The notes: generated by a model from the sequence alone, not told the origin. A DNA stretch of 64,000 nucleotides from Cupriavidus pampae (GCF_914271485.1 NZ_CAJZAG010000008.1:1-64000), one strand, 5' to 3'; shown: positions 16,956 to 25,251, numbered from the stretch's first letter. Program-made: numbers and translations.

Positions 16956-18638
16956 ATGGAAAAACTGTGGCTGAAACAATATCCGGCAGGCGTCCCCGCG
17001 GAGATCGATGCCAGTCCGTATCGTTCGCTGGCCCAGTTGCTCGAGGAATCGTTCCGTACCCACGCTGACAAGCGCGCGTTCATCTGCATGGACGCGGCCA
17101 TCACGTATGGCGAACTCGACAGGCTCTCGCAGCAGTTCGGCGCGTGGCTGCAGGCGCGCGGCCTGAAGCCGGGCGCGCGCGTGGCCATCATGATGCCGAA
17201 CGTGCTGCAGTATCCGGTGGCGCTGGCCGGCGTGCTGCGCGCGGGCTACGTGGTGGTGAACGTCAATCCGCTCTACACGCCGCGTGAACTCGAGCATCAG
17301 CTCAAGGACAGCGGCGCCGAGGCGATCGTCATCCTCGAGAATTTTGCGGCGACACTGCAGGCGGTGCTGCCGAACACGCCGGTGCGCCACGTGGTGGTGG
17401 CGAGCATGGGTGACATGCTCGGCACGGTAAAGGGCGCGATCGTCAATTTCGTGGTGCGCAACGTCAAGAAGATGGTGCCCGAGTGGCAACTGCCGAACTG
17501 CGTGCGCTTCAACGACGTCATCCGCGAGTCGCGCAGCCTGACGCTGGCGCCGACCACGACCGGTCCCGACGACATTGCGTTCCTGCAATACACGGGCGGC
17601 ACCACGGGCGTGTCCAAGGGCGCCGTGCTGCTGCACCGGAACGTGGTGGCCAACGTGCTGCAGTCCGAGGCATGGATGCAGCCCGCGCTCGACAAGGGCG
17701 CGCCGATCGATCAGGTGATCACGATCACGGCGCTGCCGCTGTATCACATCTTCGCGCTGACGGTCTGCTGCCTGCTGGGCATGCGCAATGGTGGCGTGTC
17801 GGTGCTGATCCCCAATCCACGCGACATCCCGGGCTTTATCAAGGAACTGCAGAAGTACCGCTTCAATATGTTCCCGGCCGTGAACACGCTGTACAACGCG
17901 CTGCTCAATCATCCCGACTTCGACAAGGTCGACTTCTCGGGTTTGCGCGTGGCGAACGGTGGCGGCATGGCGGTGCAGGAGGCGGTGGCGAAGAAATGGC
18001 TGTCGCGCACCGGCTGCCCGATCATCGAGGGTTATGGGCTGTCGGAGACGTCGCCGTCGGCCACATGCAATCCCACCGATACCGATGCGTTCTCGGGCAC
18101 GATCGGGCTGCCGCTGCCTTCGACCGAACTCGCGATCCGCGACGATGATGGCAACGACGTCCCGCTCGGCCAGCCCGGTGAGATCTGCCTGCGCGGCCCG
18201 CAGGTGATGGCCGGCTACTGGAATCGTCCTGACGAGACCGCGAAGGTCATGACCCCCGACGGCTTCTTCAAGACCGGCGATATCGGCGTGATGGACGAAC
18301 GCGGCTACACCAAGATCGTCGATCGCAAGAAGGACATGATTCTGGTGTCTGGCTTCAACGTGTATCCGAACGAGGTGGAAGGCGTGGTCGCCGAATGTCC
18401 GGGCGTTCTCGAAGTGGCCGCGGTGGGCGTGCCCGATGTGCACTCGGGCGAGGTGGTGAAGCTGTTTATCGTGCGCAAGGATCCCGCGCTGACCGAAGAG
18501 ACCGTGGTCGCGTTCTGCCGGGAGCGCCTGACCGGCTACAAGCGTCCCAAGTATGTCGAATTCCGCACCGAATTGCCGAAGACCAACGTCGGCAAGATCC
18601 TGCGGCGCGAACTGCGCGACAGCCGTCAGGCGGCCTGA
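16956..18638 (+). CDS. fadD: Long-chain fatty acid-CoA ligase FadD
   Basis: A 560-residue ATP-dependent acyl-CoA synthetase that activates fatty acids for beta-oxidation. The AMP-binding signature YTGGTTGVSKGAV starts at residue 212. Further ANL-superfamily motifs are GYGLSETSPSATC, the GEICLRGPQVMAGYW block, FFKTGDIGVMDERGY and the hinge and C-terminal DRKKDMILVSGFNVYPNEVE. The catalytic lysine lies in LPKTNVGKILRREL near the end. The N-terminus MEKLWLKQYPAGVP is typical of proteobacterial FadD. The start follows AGGAG by 8 bases. It is preceded by its own promoter, operator and TetR gene and followed by a convergent terminator. Confidence 0.95.
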   Translation: MEKLWLKQYPAGVPAEIDASPYRSLAQLLEESFRTHADKRAFICMDAAITYGELDRLSQQFGAWLQARGLKPGARVAIMMPNVLQYPVALAGVLRAGYVVVNVNPLYTPRELEHQLKDSGAEAIVILENFAATLQAVLPNTPVRHVVVASMGDMLGTVKGAIVNFVVRNVKKMVPEWQLPNCVRFNDVIRESRSLTLAPTTTGPDDIAFLQYTGGTTGVSKGAVLLHRNVVANVLQSEAWMQPALDKGAPIDQVITITALPLYHIFALTVCCLLGMRNGGVSVLIPNPRDIPGFIKELQKYRFNMFPAVNTLYNALLNHPDFDKVDFSGLRVANGGGMAVQEAVAKKWLSRTGCPIIEGYGLSETSPSATCNPTDTDAFSGTIGLPLPSTELAIRDDDGNDVPLGQPGEICLRGPQVMAGYWNRPDETAKVMTPDGFFKTGDIGVMDERGYTKIVDRKKDMILVSGFNVYPNEVEGVVAECPGVLEVAAVGVPDVHSGEVVKLFIVRKDPALTEETVVAFCRERLTGYKRPKYVEFRTELPKTNVGKILRRELRDSRQAA

Positions 18639-18656
18639 AGCTCAGGCTTAGGGATC

Positions 18657-18684
18657 AGGCTTCCCGGCGCGGGCCGGGAAGCCT
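18657..18684. terminator. Bidirectional terminator between fadD and lipoprotein
   Basis: A perfect 12-bp stem, aggcttcccggc paired with gccgggaagcct, has a 4-base loop and sits between two convergent stop codons. No long T-run follows, so it may rely on stem strength. Confidence 0.7.
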
Positions 18685-18685
18685 C

Positions 18686-19138
18686 TCAGCATTCGTTCGA
18701 CGGGCCCATCTGCGGCTGCGTCGCGCCATCCGCATAGGTCAATCGCACGCAGGTGCCAACCTCGAGTCCCGGCGCCGCGGGCGCATTGACGGCCGCGAGG
18801 GTGCCGTCCTGCGCCTGCACCTTGTACTGGAACAGGTCGATCTGCTGCGGCGGAGGCGGGCGGTTGAACAGCCGCGTCAGATCGAACGAGAGTCCGACGC
18901 CGCCGCCGCCTCCGCCACTGCCGCCAAAGCCTGCGGCGCCCACCCCGACGCCGGTGCCACCATAGTAGCTGCCGGCCTGCTCCACTTCCACACGCGACAG
19001 GTAGGTCTTCTCGGTCACGCGCCCGAGCTTCACGGTGGCGTTGATGGGCGTGACCTGGGGCGGTTGCGGCTGGCTCGCGCAGGCGCTCAGCAGGGCAGCG
19101 ATGGCAAGCAGCGGAGGAAGGGCGCGAGCGAGGGTCAT
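18686..19138 (-). CDS. Small lipoprotein with glycine-rich segment
   Basis: A 150-residue predicted lipoprotein. The signal peptide ends LLSAC, with Cys20 as the lipidated residue. The mature protein has a VTPINATVKLGRVTEKTYLSRVEVEQ segment in two parts, a glycine-rich linker (GAAGFGGSGGGGGGVG), an RLFNRPPPPQQIDLFQYKV stretch and a C-terminal GTCVRLTYADG that could resemble SlyB/Pcp-type lipoproteins. I do not recognise the family with certainty. The start codon overlaps the stop of the upstream MarR gene (ATGA), so its expression is tied to that regulator. Confidence 0.8.
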   Translation of the reverse strand: MTLARALPPLLAIAALLSACASQPQPPQVTPINATVKLGRVTEKTYLSRVEVEQAGSYYGGTGVGVGAAGFGGSGGGGGGVGLSFDLTRLFNRPPPPQQIDLFQYKVQAQDGTLAAVNAPAAPGLEVGTCVRLTYADGATQPQMGPSNEC

Positions 19139-19680
19139 GATGTGGTCAGGCTGGACTTCAGTAGGCCGAGCAGGCGGAACAGTGCGTCGCGATCGGCGGG
19201 GGCGAGGCCGGCAAATAATCGTTCGACCCACGCTTCGTGCGCGCGTGCCATGCGCGAGAATGCCTCGCGGCCTGCCGGCGTCAGCCGTATCAGGTAGGCG
19301 CGGCGATCGTTGGGCAAGGCCTCGCGCGTCACGAGGCCTTCCTCCTGCAGTTGATCGGTGATGCCGGTGACATTGCCGCCGGTGACCATCATGCGGCGCG
19401 ACAGCTCGCCCATCTTGAGGCCTTCCGGATGGCGGTCGAGCTGGGACATCAGATCGAAGCGCGGCAGCGTAACCGCGAAGTCCTGCCGCAGGCGCGAGCG
19501 GATATCGGTCTCGACGAGCGTGGTGCAGGTGAGCAGACGCAGCCACAGGCGCAGCGACTCGTGGCCGCTGTCGCCGGCACGGGTCTCGAGATCTAACGGT
19601 GGCAGACCGGCATCGCCGGACGTGTCGTCGGCAATGCCGTTGCTGGCGGGTCCGTTGGCAGTAGGCCTGGCGGTGGGCAT
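19135..19680 (-). CDS. MarR family transcriptional regulator
   Basis: A 181-residue regulator. A low-complexity N-tail of about 40 residues precedes the winged helix domain. Recognisable parts are FDLMSQLDRHPEGLKMGELSRRM, the recognition helix region TGGNVTGITDQLQEEGLVTRE, and the wing NDRRAYLIRLTPAGREAF, which is the MarR DxRxxxLxLTxxG pattern. It overlaps the downstream lipoprotein gene by four bases and follows the Bug binding protein on the same strand by 64 bases. The signal it senses is unknown; MarR proteins usually bind phenolic or aromatic ligands. Confidence 0.92.
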   Translation of the reverse strand: MPTARPTANGPASNGIADDTSGDAGLPPLDLETRAGDSGHESLRLWLRLLTCTTLVETDIRSRLRQDFAVTLPRFDLMSQLDRHPEGLKMGELSRRMMVTGGNVTGITDQLQEEGLVTREALPNDRRAYLIRLTPAGREAFSRMARAHEAWVERLFAGLAPADRDALFRLLGLLKSSLTTS

Positions 19681-19744
19681 GGCGGCGCGGCGGGCATTGG
19701 TTGATGCCTGAAGTATATGCCCATGCGCACCGCGCCCATGCCCG

Positions 19745-20764
19745 TCAGTCCACCTTGGCGCCCGAGTCCTTGACCACCTTGGCCCATTTGACGTGCTCGG
19801 ACTTGATCAGCGCCGCGAATTGCTCGGGCGTGTTGCCGCTGGGGTCCGCGCCCTGCGCGAGCATGCGTTCGCGTACCGCCGGCGTGGCCAGGCTCTTGGC
19901 CACTTCCTGCTGGATCTTCTGGATGATCTCGGGCGGGGTGCCGGCCGGGGCCAGCAGGCCGAACCACGAACTGGCCTCGAAGCCGGGCAGCTTGGCAGCC
20001 TGCGCGATGGTGGGCAGGTCGGGCAGCGCCGGCGACTGCTTGGCGCTCGTCACGGCGAGTGCCTTGAGCTTGCCGGCCTTGATCAGGGCCATTGACGACG
20101 GCAGGTTGTCGAACATCACCTGCATGGTCCCGCCCGCCAGGTCCGCCAGCGCCGGGCCGCTGCCACGGTACGGGAAATGGACCATAAAGGTCTTGGTCTG
20201 CGTCTTGAACAGTTCGCCGGCCAGATGGATCGAGGTGCCATTGCCGCTCGAGGCCATATTCAGCTTGCCCGGATTGGCGCGCGCATAGGCGATGAGGTCG
20301 TTGACGCTGTTGATGTGGTTCTGCTGCGCGAAGGCCGGATTGACCACCAGCACGTTCGGCACCGACGCCACGAGCGTGATCGGCGCGAAGTCCTTGATCG
20401 GATCGAACGGCAGCTTGCCGTACAGCGACTGGTTGATGCCATGGGTGCCAACGGTGCCCATCAGCAGCGTGTAGCCATCGGGCGCGGATTTGGCGACCAT
20501 ATCCGAGCCGATATTGCCGCCAGCGCCGGGGCGATTGTCGACCACGACGGTCCAGCCCGCCAGCTTGGACAGTTCCGCGGACACCGCGCGCGCAAGGATA
20601 TCGGTGGTGCCGCCGGCGGCGAAAGGCACGATCAGGCGGATGGGCTTGTTCGGGTAGGGGTCGGCGGCGTGCGCGGCAGTGATCGGACCGACGAACGTAC
20701 CGACCAGCGGCAGCAGGGCGGCGGACAGCAGCTGCGCGAGGGCGCGGCGGCGAGGTTGTTGCAT
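19745..20764 (-). CDS. Bug/TctC family tripartite tricarboxylate transporter binding protein
   Basis: A 339-residue periplasmic binding protein of the Bug family, greatly expanded in Burkholderiales. The signal peptide covers about residues 1-34 (cleavage near AHA). The mature N-terminus YPNKPIRLIVPFAAGGTTDILAR is the diagnostic start, followed by VDNRPGAGGNIGSDMVAKSAPDGYTLLMG and a FNLPSSMALIKAGKLKALAVTS-like block. No TctA or TctB membrane gene is adjacent, as is usual for orphan Bug proteins. A porin gene lies upstream on the same strand. The ligand, usually a small carboxylate, cannot be inferred. Confidence 0.93.
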   Translation of the reverse strand: MQQPRRRALAQLLSAALLPLVGTFVGPITAAHAADPYPNKPIRLIVPFAAGGTTDILARAVSAELSKLAGWTVVVDNRPGAGGNIGSDMVAKSAPDGYTLLMGTVGTHGINQSLYGKLPFDPIKDFAPITLVASVPNVLVVNPAFAQQNHINSVNDLIAYARANPGKLNMASSGNGTSIHLAGELFKTQTKTFMVHFPYRGSGPALADLAGGTMQVMFDNLPSSMALIKAGKLKALAVTSAKQSPALPDLPTIAQAAKLPGFEASSWFGLLAPAGTPPEIIQKIQQEVAKSLATPAVRERMLAQGADPSGNTPEQFAALIKSEHVKWAKVVKDSGAKVD

Positions 20765-20841
20765 GGCGATGTCTCCAGAATGGGGCCGGGATGGGTCCGG
20801 TCTCGCCGCCATTCTAGTTGCATGTCGCGCACATCGTGGAT

Positions 20842-20877
20842 GAGGGAAATCCCACTGTCAGCCGCGGAATTTCCCTC
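20842..20877 (-). terminator. Inverted repeat downstream of porin gene
   Basis: gagggaaat and atttccctc form a 9-bp stem around an 18-base loop, 11 bases beyond the porin stop on the minus strand. There is no T-run, so this is a weak or non-canonical terminator candidate. Confidence 0.35.
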
Positions 20878-20887
20878 GACCCTTGGG

Positions 20888-22030
20888 TCAGAACTTGTGG
20901 CGGATACCGACGGCCACGCCAATCATGGTGTTCTTGCCCGTTTGCGGGAAGTACCCGTTCGCGAAGCTGACCGCCGAGGTGTCGAAGTTCAGGCCCGAGT
21001 TCTTGGAGAAACCCGTGGTCAGGTACACGTCGGTGCGCTTCGAGAAGTTGTAGTCCGCGACGAAGCTGATTTGCCACGGATTGGCCGGGTTGTTCGACGG
21101 CGAGGCGATCGTCGGGCGCAGTTGCTTGAGGTCCTGATAGAAATAGGCCAGCGTGAGACCAAGCGGCGCGGTGACCTGGTAGTTCAGGCCCACCCAGTAG
21201 TAGTTGTCGCGTTGCAGCTCGCTGCCATCGGGCGCGGTGATGCGGCCCCAGCGGTAACCGGCCATCAGCTTGGCGGGCCCGTATGAATAGCTGCCCGCGG
21301 CACCAATCTTGCGCGAGCGGCCCGGGTCGTTGATGGTCGCGGTGGGGCGCCATTCATCGTAGGCAACCGTCAGGCCGAACGGACCCGACAGATACAACAG
21401 GCCGGCTCCGCCGCCCGCGTTGTTGTCGAAGTTGCCCGGTTGCTCGCCCGCGCCGCCGTTGGCGAGCGGGTTCAGGCCGATGGCCGCGACGCCCGTGCCG
21501 AAACTCCAGTGGGCTTCCGCGGTGAGCGGACCGAACACGGCGGTGTATTTGACGGTGTTGTCGGAGCGGAAGTTGGTACCGAGCTGCGCGACCACCGGCT
21601 CGTAGATCGTGGCGTAACCGGTCGGCGAGAAGTTCGCGAACATGTCGAACATCGTCGTGTACTGACGGCCGAACGTCAGGCGACCCACCGAGTCGCTCTG
21701 CAGGCCGACGTAGGCCTGCCGGCCGAACAGACGTCCGCCCTGCTGCGATTTGCCGTCATCGAGGCCAAAGCCCGACTCGAGCACGAACAGCGCCTTGAGG
21801 CCGCCGCCAAGGTCTTCGGTACCGCGCAGACCCCAGCGCGAGCCGGACAGGCCGCCGCCAGTCTGCAGCCCCACGCGGCTGCCGCCGCCGGGTTGGTTGA
21901 AGCCGGGTGCGAGGTGATTGTTGTATTCGATCGGCACATCGACCACGCCGTAGAGGATCACGCTCGTTTGAGCGGCCGCCACGCCGGAGAACGTACTCAA
22001 AGCCGCAAGCGCGAGAAGCGATTTCTTCAT
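20888..22030 (-). CDS. Gram-negative outer-membrane porin
   Basis: A 380-residue general porin of the betaproteobacterial OmpC-like family (Porin_4). The signal peptide MKKSLLALAALSTFSGVAAAQ is cut after AAA. The mature protein opens with SVILYGVVDVPIEYN and has RWGLRGTEDLGGGLKALFVLESGF and GRQAYVGLQSDSVGRLTFGRQYTTM, the usual early strands. It ends in a phenylalanine (GIRHKF), the signal for outer-membrane assembly. A GGAG ribosome-binding site sits 10 bases upstream of the start. It should form trimeric passive channels for small solutes. It lies upstream of an orphan Bug binding protein on the same strand, 123 bases apart. Confidence 0.95.
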   Translation of the reverse strand: MKKSLLALAALSTFSGVAAAQTSVILYGVVDVPIEYNNHLAPGFNQPGGGSRVGLQTGGGLSGSRWGLRGTEDLGGGLKALFVLESGFGLDDGKSQQGGRLFGRQAYVGLQSDSVGRLTFGRQYTTMFDMFANFSPTGYATIYEPVVAQLGTNFRSDNTVKYTAVFGPLTAEAHWSFGTGVAAIGLNPLANGGAGEQPGNFDNNAGGGAGLLYLSGPFGLTVAYDEWRPTATINDPGRSRKIGAAGSYSYGPAKLMAGYRWGRITAPDGSELQRDNYYWVGLNYQVTAPLGLTLAYFYQDLKQLRPTIASPSNNPANPWQISFVADYNFSKRTDVYLTTGFSKNSGLNFDTSAVSFANGYFPQTGKNTMIGVAVGIRHKF

Positions 22031-22373
22031 GCTCGGTTATCTCCATATAAGAATTATTTGGAGCGCGGAAGAATCTCCTCACTGCCTCTCTCTCTCATCC
22101 TTTCGCGCTCAACTTCTTTCCGAAGTCGGGAAACACTCTAGCGCACGGAATCATGCATTTGACCCTGAGGTAAACGTCTTGTCTGCTTTTCACAACTAAG
22201 GGTTTCTGAGGACCGGAGCTAGCGCTGGCGCGGCTTGGCAGGGCGCGTACATGGAGGGGCAGAGTACAATGCGGGAATTCCCGGACCGGCTGTGGCCTCT
22301 TTTTCGTAGGGTTACGATGCCTGCTGGAAACTCCTCATTGCCTATTTTTTTGACAGCTCTGGCGTTGACATAC
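22031..22373. other. Divergent intergenic region, porin/coq7
   Basis: A 343-base gap between the divergent porin and coq7 genes. The frame upstream of coq7 stays open to 22251, but the added residues are not like the family. I see a purine-rich leader before the porin start and a TTGACA-like hexamer at 22350, too close to the coq7 start to be its promoter. No gene or RNA is supported here. Confidence 0.5.
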
Positions 22374-22997
22374 ATGGACTCCCTGATTCGAGAATTCGAT
22401 GTGGCATTGCGTGCGATCGTGGGCGTGACGCGCGCCGGTCGTGAAAATCCCGCGAACCGGCTTGCGCCCGATACCGAACCGCTGTCGGAGGCCGAGCGCG
22501 GTCACGTGGCCGGGCTCATGCGAATCAACCATGTGGGAGAGGTCTGCGCGCAGGCCCTGTACCAGGCCCAGAAGCTGACGGCGCATAGCGCGCCGGTGCG
22601 CGCGCAGATGGACGAAGCCGCGCGCGAGGAAGAAGACCATCTGGCGTGGTGCGCGGATCGGCTGCGCGAGCTCGGCTCGCGTCCGAGCCTGCTCAACCCG
22701 GTGTGGTACGCGGGCGCGTTTGCCATCGGCTGGCTGGCCGGGCGCGCGGGCGACCGCGTGAGCCTCGGCTTCGTCGCCGAGACCGAGCGTCAGGTCGAAC
22801 ATCATCTGACCAGCCACCTCGACAAGCTGCCGCCGGCCGATGGCCGTTCGCGCGCGATCCTCGCGCAGATGCGCGACGACGAGATCCGCCATGGCGATGC
22901 CGCGCGCGATGCGGGCGGCGTGCCGCTGCCCGCGCCCATCCGCGCGCTCATGCGTGGTGCATCGCGCGTGATGACCACCACCGCTTACCGAGTCTGA
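22374..22997 (+). CDS. coq7: 3-demethoxyubiquinol 3-hydroxylase Coq7
   Basis: A 207-residue di-iron membrane-associated hydroxylase that carries out the last ring hydroxylation in ubiquinone synthesis. The ferritin-like diiron ligands are visible: GLMRINHVGEVCAQALYQ supplies Glu and is followed by DEAAREEEDHLAWC (ExxH). The second half has VAETERQVEHH and MRDDEIRHGDAA (ExxH). The length matches betaproteobacterial Coq7 (about 208 residues), and the start MDSLIREFD is the family start, although no strong ribosome-binding site is visible. It is transcribed away from the porin. Confidence 0.93.
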   Translation: MDSLIREFDVALRAIVGVTRAGRENPANRLAPDTEPLSEAERGHVAGLMRINHVGEVCAQALYQAQKLTAHSAPVRAQMDEAAREEEDHLAWCADRLRELGSRPSLLNPVWYAGAFAIGWLAGRAGDRVSLGFVAETERQVEHHLTSHLDKLPPADGRSRAILAQMRDDEIRHGDAARDAGGVPLPAPIRALMRGASRVMTTTAYRV

Positions 22998-23343
22998 TGA
23001 GCGTCTGATGGACGTTCGACGCGCGTCCAAGGGGTATCTGCGATCGTCATCGCAGGCACCAGCGGTGCGTGCAATGCGCGCTGACTACGGTGCCTGTGGA
23101 AAACCCGCCTGAACCCTTGCGCGAGCGGGGCGTGCGGCAAAACGTTGTATCCTTCGCAACGATGCAAAATCGCAGAAAATTCGCATTTCAGCGCGGTGTC
23201 CTCCGGCAGTTCTCAGGTGTTTTCTCCGGTTTACTCCCTAAGACCTTCATTTCATTGATATTTCACTGTCATGGTGCGTGAGGTTGGCGCGCTAAGTCTT
23301 TGTTCTGATTACAAAAACCCCTTTCCTCCGCCGATACGCAGCC

Positions 23344-23372
23344 TTGACCGGCCAAAGTGCTTACTCTAAAGT
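23344..23372 (+). promoter_or_regulatory. Promoter of the dcw cluster (Pmra)
   Basis: TTGACC at 23344 and TAAAGT at 23367 are separated by 17 bases, with predicted transcription start near 23379. It lies directly before and within the MraZ box array. Confidence 0.6.
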
Positions 23373-23410
23373 GGGAAATTGTGTGAGCAAGTGTGTTTTT
23401 GTGTGATTTA
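23371..23410 (+). promoter_or_regulatory. MraZ operator: four GTGKG boxes at 10-bp spacing
   Basis: Four successive decamers start with gtggga, gtgtga, gtgtgt and gtgtga at 23371, 23381, 23391 and 23401, with AT-rich 4-base spacers. Known MraZ operators are arrays of TGGGN-type repeats at one-turn spacing upstream of mraZ. The array overlaps the -10 box and transcription start, so MraZ would repress its own operon. Confidence 0.75.
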
Positions 23411-23508
23411 GGGGTGCATTACTGCCATCATTCCGGGAAGCTTGCGGGTTCGCGCCGCAACGTCCGGCAAGCGATAGCAGGATGCTGCGGTGAAACCGGG
23501 GGAGAGAT

Positions 23509-23937
23509 TTGTTCCAGGGAGCTTCGGCGCTCTCGCTGGATGCCAAGGGCCGGATGTCCATTCCGGCGCGGCATCGCGAGGCGCTGCATCAGCAGGCCGA
23601 GGGCCGGGTGACGCTGACCAAGCACCCGGACGGCTGCCTGTTGCTGTTTCCCCGACCCGAATGGGAATCCTTCCGTACCCGTATTGCGGCACTGCCGATG
23701 GACGCGCACTGGTGGAAGCGCATCTTTCTGGGCAATGCCGCCGACGTGGACATGGACGGCGCCGGCCGTGTGCTGATTGCACCGGAGCTGCGCAGTGCCG
23801 CCACGCTCGACAAGGAAGTCATGCTGCTCGGCATGGGCAGTCATTTCGAAATCTGGGATGCCGCGACGTACACCGCCAAGGAACAACAGGCGATGGCGCA
23901 GGGCATGCCGGAAGCGTTGAAGCAATTCTCTTTCTGA
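23509..23937 (+). CDS. mraZ: Transcriptional regulator MraZ
   Basis: A 142-residue protein with two SpoVT/AbrB-like halves. Each half has the MraZ DxKGRxxxP pattern: LDAKGRMSIPARHREAL early and MDGAGRVLIAPELRSAA later, with MLLGMGSHFEIWD near the end. It forms ring oligomers that bind repeated boxes upstream of its own gene. Translation starts with TTG, supported by GGGGGAG five bases upstream and by the family-typical N-terminus MFQGASAL. It is the first gene of the dcw cluster, 7 bases before rsmH. Confidence 0.95.
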   Translation: MFQGASALSLDAKGRMSIPARHREALHQQAEGRVTLTKHPDGCLLLFPRPEWESFRTRIAALPMDAHWWKRIFLGNAADVDMDGAGRVLIAPELRSAATLDKEVMLLGMGSHFEIWDAATYTAKEQQAMAQGMPEALKQFSF

Positions 23938-23944
23938 AGAGGTC

Positions 23945-24937
23945 ATGAGCCCTACCGGAACGCCGGGGACCACCGCCCTGCGCCATCGCACCGTGTTGCT
24001 GGACGAAGCCGTCGAGGCGCTCGTCTGGCGGCCCGACGGCGTCTATGTGGACGGCACCTTCGGCCGGGGCGGGCACAGCCGCGCCATTCTCGCGCGGTTG
24101 GGACCAGCTGGAGCACTCGTCGCGTTCGACAAGGATCCGGCAGCAATCGCAGAAGCGGGCACCATCCAGGATGCCCGCTTCTCCATTGAGCACGCGAGCT
24201 ACCGCACGATGGGCGAACGCCTGGCCGAGCGCGCGCCGCTCGCGGGTGTGTTGCTCGACCTGGGCATCAGCTCGCCCCAGATCGACGAGGCGGCGAGGGG
24301 GTTTTCCTTTCGTTTCGATGGCCCGCTGGACATGCGCATGGACACCACGCGCGGCATGACCGCGGCCGAATGGCTCGCGCAGGCGGACGAGCACGACATT
24401 GCCAGGGTGATACGAGACTATGGGGAAGAACGGTTTGCTGTACAGATTGCAAAGGCGATTGTTGCTCGCCGGAGCGAACCCGGCGATGGGGGACCTCTCG
24501 CCACTACTGCCGACCTTGCCGCGCTCGTGGCGAAAACCGTCAAAACACGCGAGAAGGGTCAGGACCCTGCGACCCGCACCTTTCAAGCTCTACGGATTTT
24601 CATCAATCAAGAGCTTGAGGACCTCGAAAGAGGGCTGAAGGCAGCGTACGAACTGCTCCAGGACGGAGGCCGTCTCGTGGTGATCAGCTTCCATTCGCTC
24701 GAGGATCGCATCGTCAAGCGGTTCATGCAGGCGCACGCGCGTCCGGATATGGACGCCGACCCGGCGCTGCGCCGCGCGCCGCTGCGTGCGGTGGATCTGC
24801 CGCAGCCGACGCTGAAGCTGCTTGGCCGCTTCAAGCCGGGCACCGAAGAGGTGGCCGAGAATCCGCGCGCGCGCTCCGCCGTGATGCGCGTGGCCGAGAA
24901 GTTGCCGAATGGGGCGGTAGGAGCGATGCCGGCATGA
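23945..24937 (+). CDS. rsmH: 16S rRNA (cytosine-1402 N4)-methyltransferase RsmH
   Basis: A 330-residue SAM-dependent methyltransferase (MraW) that modifies the ribosomal P site. The RTVLLDEAVEAL start, the SAM loop DGTFGRGGHSRAIL, LLDLGISSPQIDEAARGFSFR, and FQALRIFINQELEDLERGL are all typical. VVISFHSLEDRIVKRFM and a NPRARSAVMRVAEK C-terminus complete the family pattern. It overlaps ftsL by four bases (ATGA). Confidence 0.97.
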   Translation: MSPTGTPGTTALRHRTVLLDEAVEALVWRPDGVYVDGTFGRGGHSRAILARLGPAGALVAFDKDPAAIAEAGTIQDARFSIEHASYRTMGERLAERAPLAGVLLDLGISSPQIDEAARGFSFRFDGPLDMRMDTTRGMTAAEWLAQADEHDIARVIRDYGEERFAVQIAKAIVARRSEPGDGGPLATTADLAALVAKTVKTREKGQDPATRTFQALRIFINQELEDLERGLKAAYELLQDGGRLVVISFHSLEDRIVKRFMQAHARPDMDADPALRRAPLRAVDLPQPTLKLLGRFKPGTEEVAENPRARSAVMRVAEKLPNGAVGAMPA

Positions 24938-25251
24938 ATCGACTGACCTTCTTCCTGCTCGCCGCGCTGGTGTTCTGCGCGCTGTCGCTCGTCGGTGCCC
25001 AGCACCAGGCGCGCACGCTGTTCGTCGCACTCGAGCGCGCGCAGGCGGAGGAGAAGCAGCTCGATATCGACTGGTCGCGCCTGCAGTACCAGCAGAGTGC
25101 ACTTGGCAAGAGCGCGCGTATCGCCGATGCCGCGCGCGCGCAGTTGAAGATGGCCACGGTGATGCCGGGCAAGACCCAGTATCTGGCCGGCGTGGCGTTG
25201 CCTGCGTTCGGGGCCGCCGCGAGCGCCCCGGCGGCGGAGGACAGCAAATGA
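24934..25251 (+). CDS. ftsL: Cell division protein FtsL
   Basis: A 105-residue bitopic membrane protein. A single membrane helix at residues 5-21 (FFLLAALVFCALSLVGA) is followed by a periplasmic coiled-coil-prone segment rich in Glu, Gln and Arg (about 25-65). It binds FtsB and FtsQ in the divisome and activates FtsWI. It lies between rsmH and ftsI with ATGA overlaps on both sides, which supports the assignment even though FtsL sequences vary. Confidence 0.93.
   Translation: MNRLTFFLLAALVFCALSLVGAQHQARTLFVALERAQAEEKQLDIDWSRLQYQQSALGKSARIADAARAQLKMATVMPGKTQYLAGVALPAFGAAASAPAAEDSK

Larger units (their letters stand above)
22998..23508. other. Intergenic region upstream of the dcw cluster
   Basis: A 511-base stretch between coq7 and mraZ. 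The first 340 bases are relatively AT-rich with no supportable gene; a 70-codon open frame at 23069 has no family-like features. The last 165 bases contain the mraZ promoter and MraZ boxes, listed separately, and a roughly 100-base leader. Confidence 0.6.

Noticed and set aside
22350..22355. TTGACA before coq7
   Set aside because: Too close to the coq7 ATG for a usable -10 box; probably incidental.
23069..23281. 70-codon frame between coq7 and mraZ
   Set aside because: No ribosome-binding site, no domain, and it sits in an AT-richer non-coding gap.
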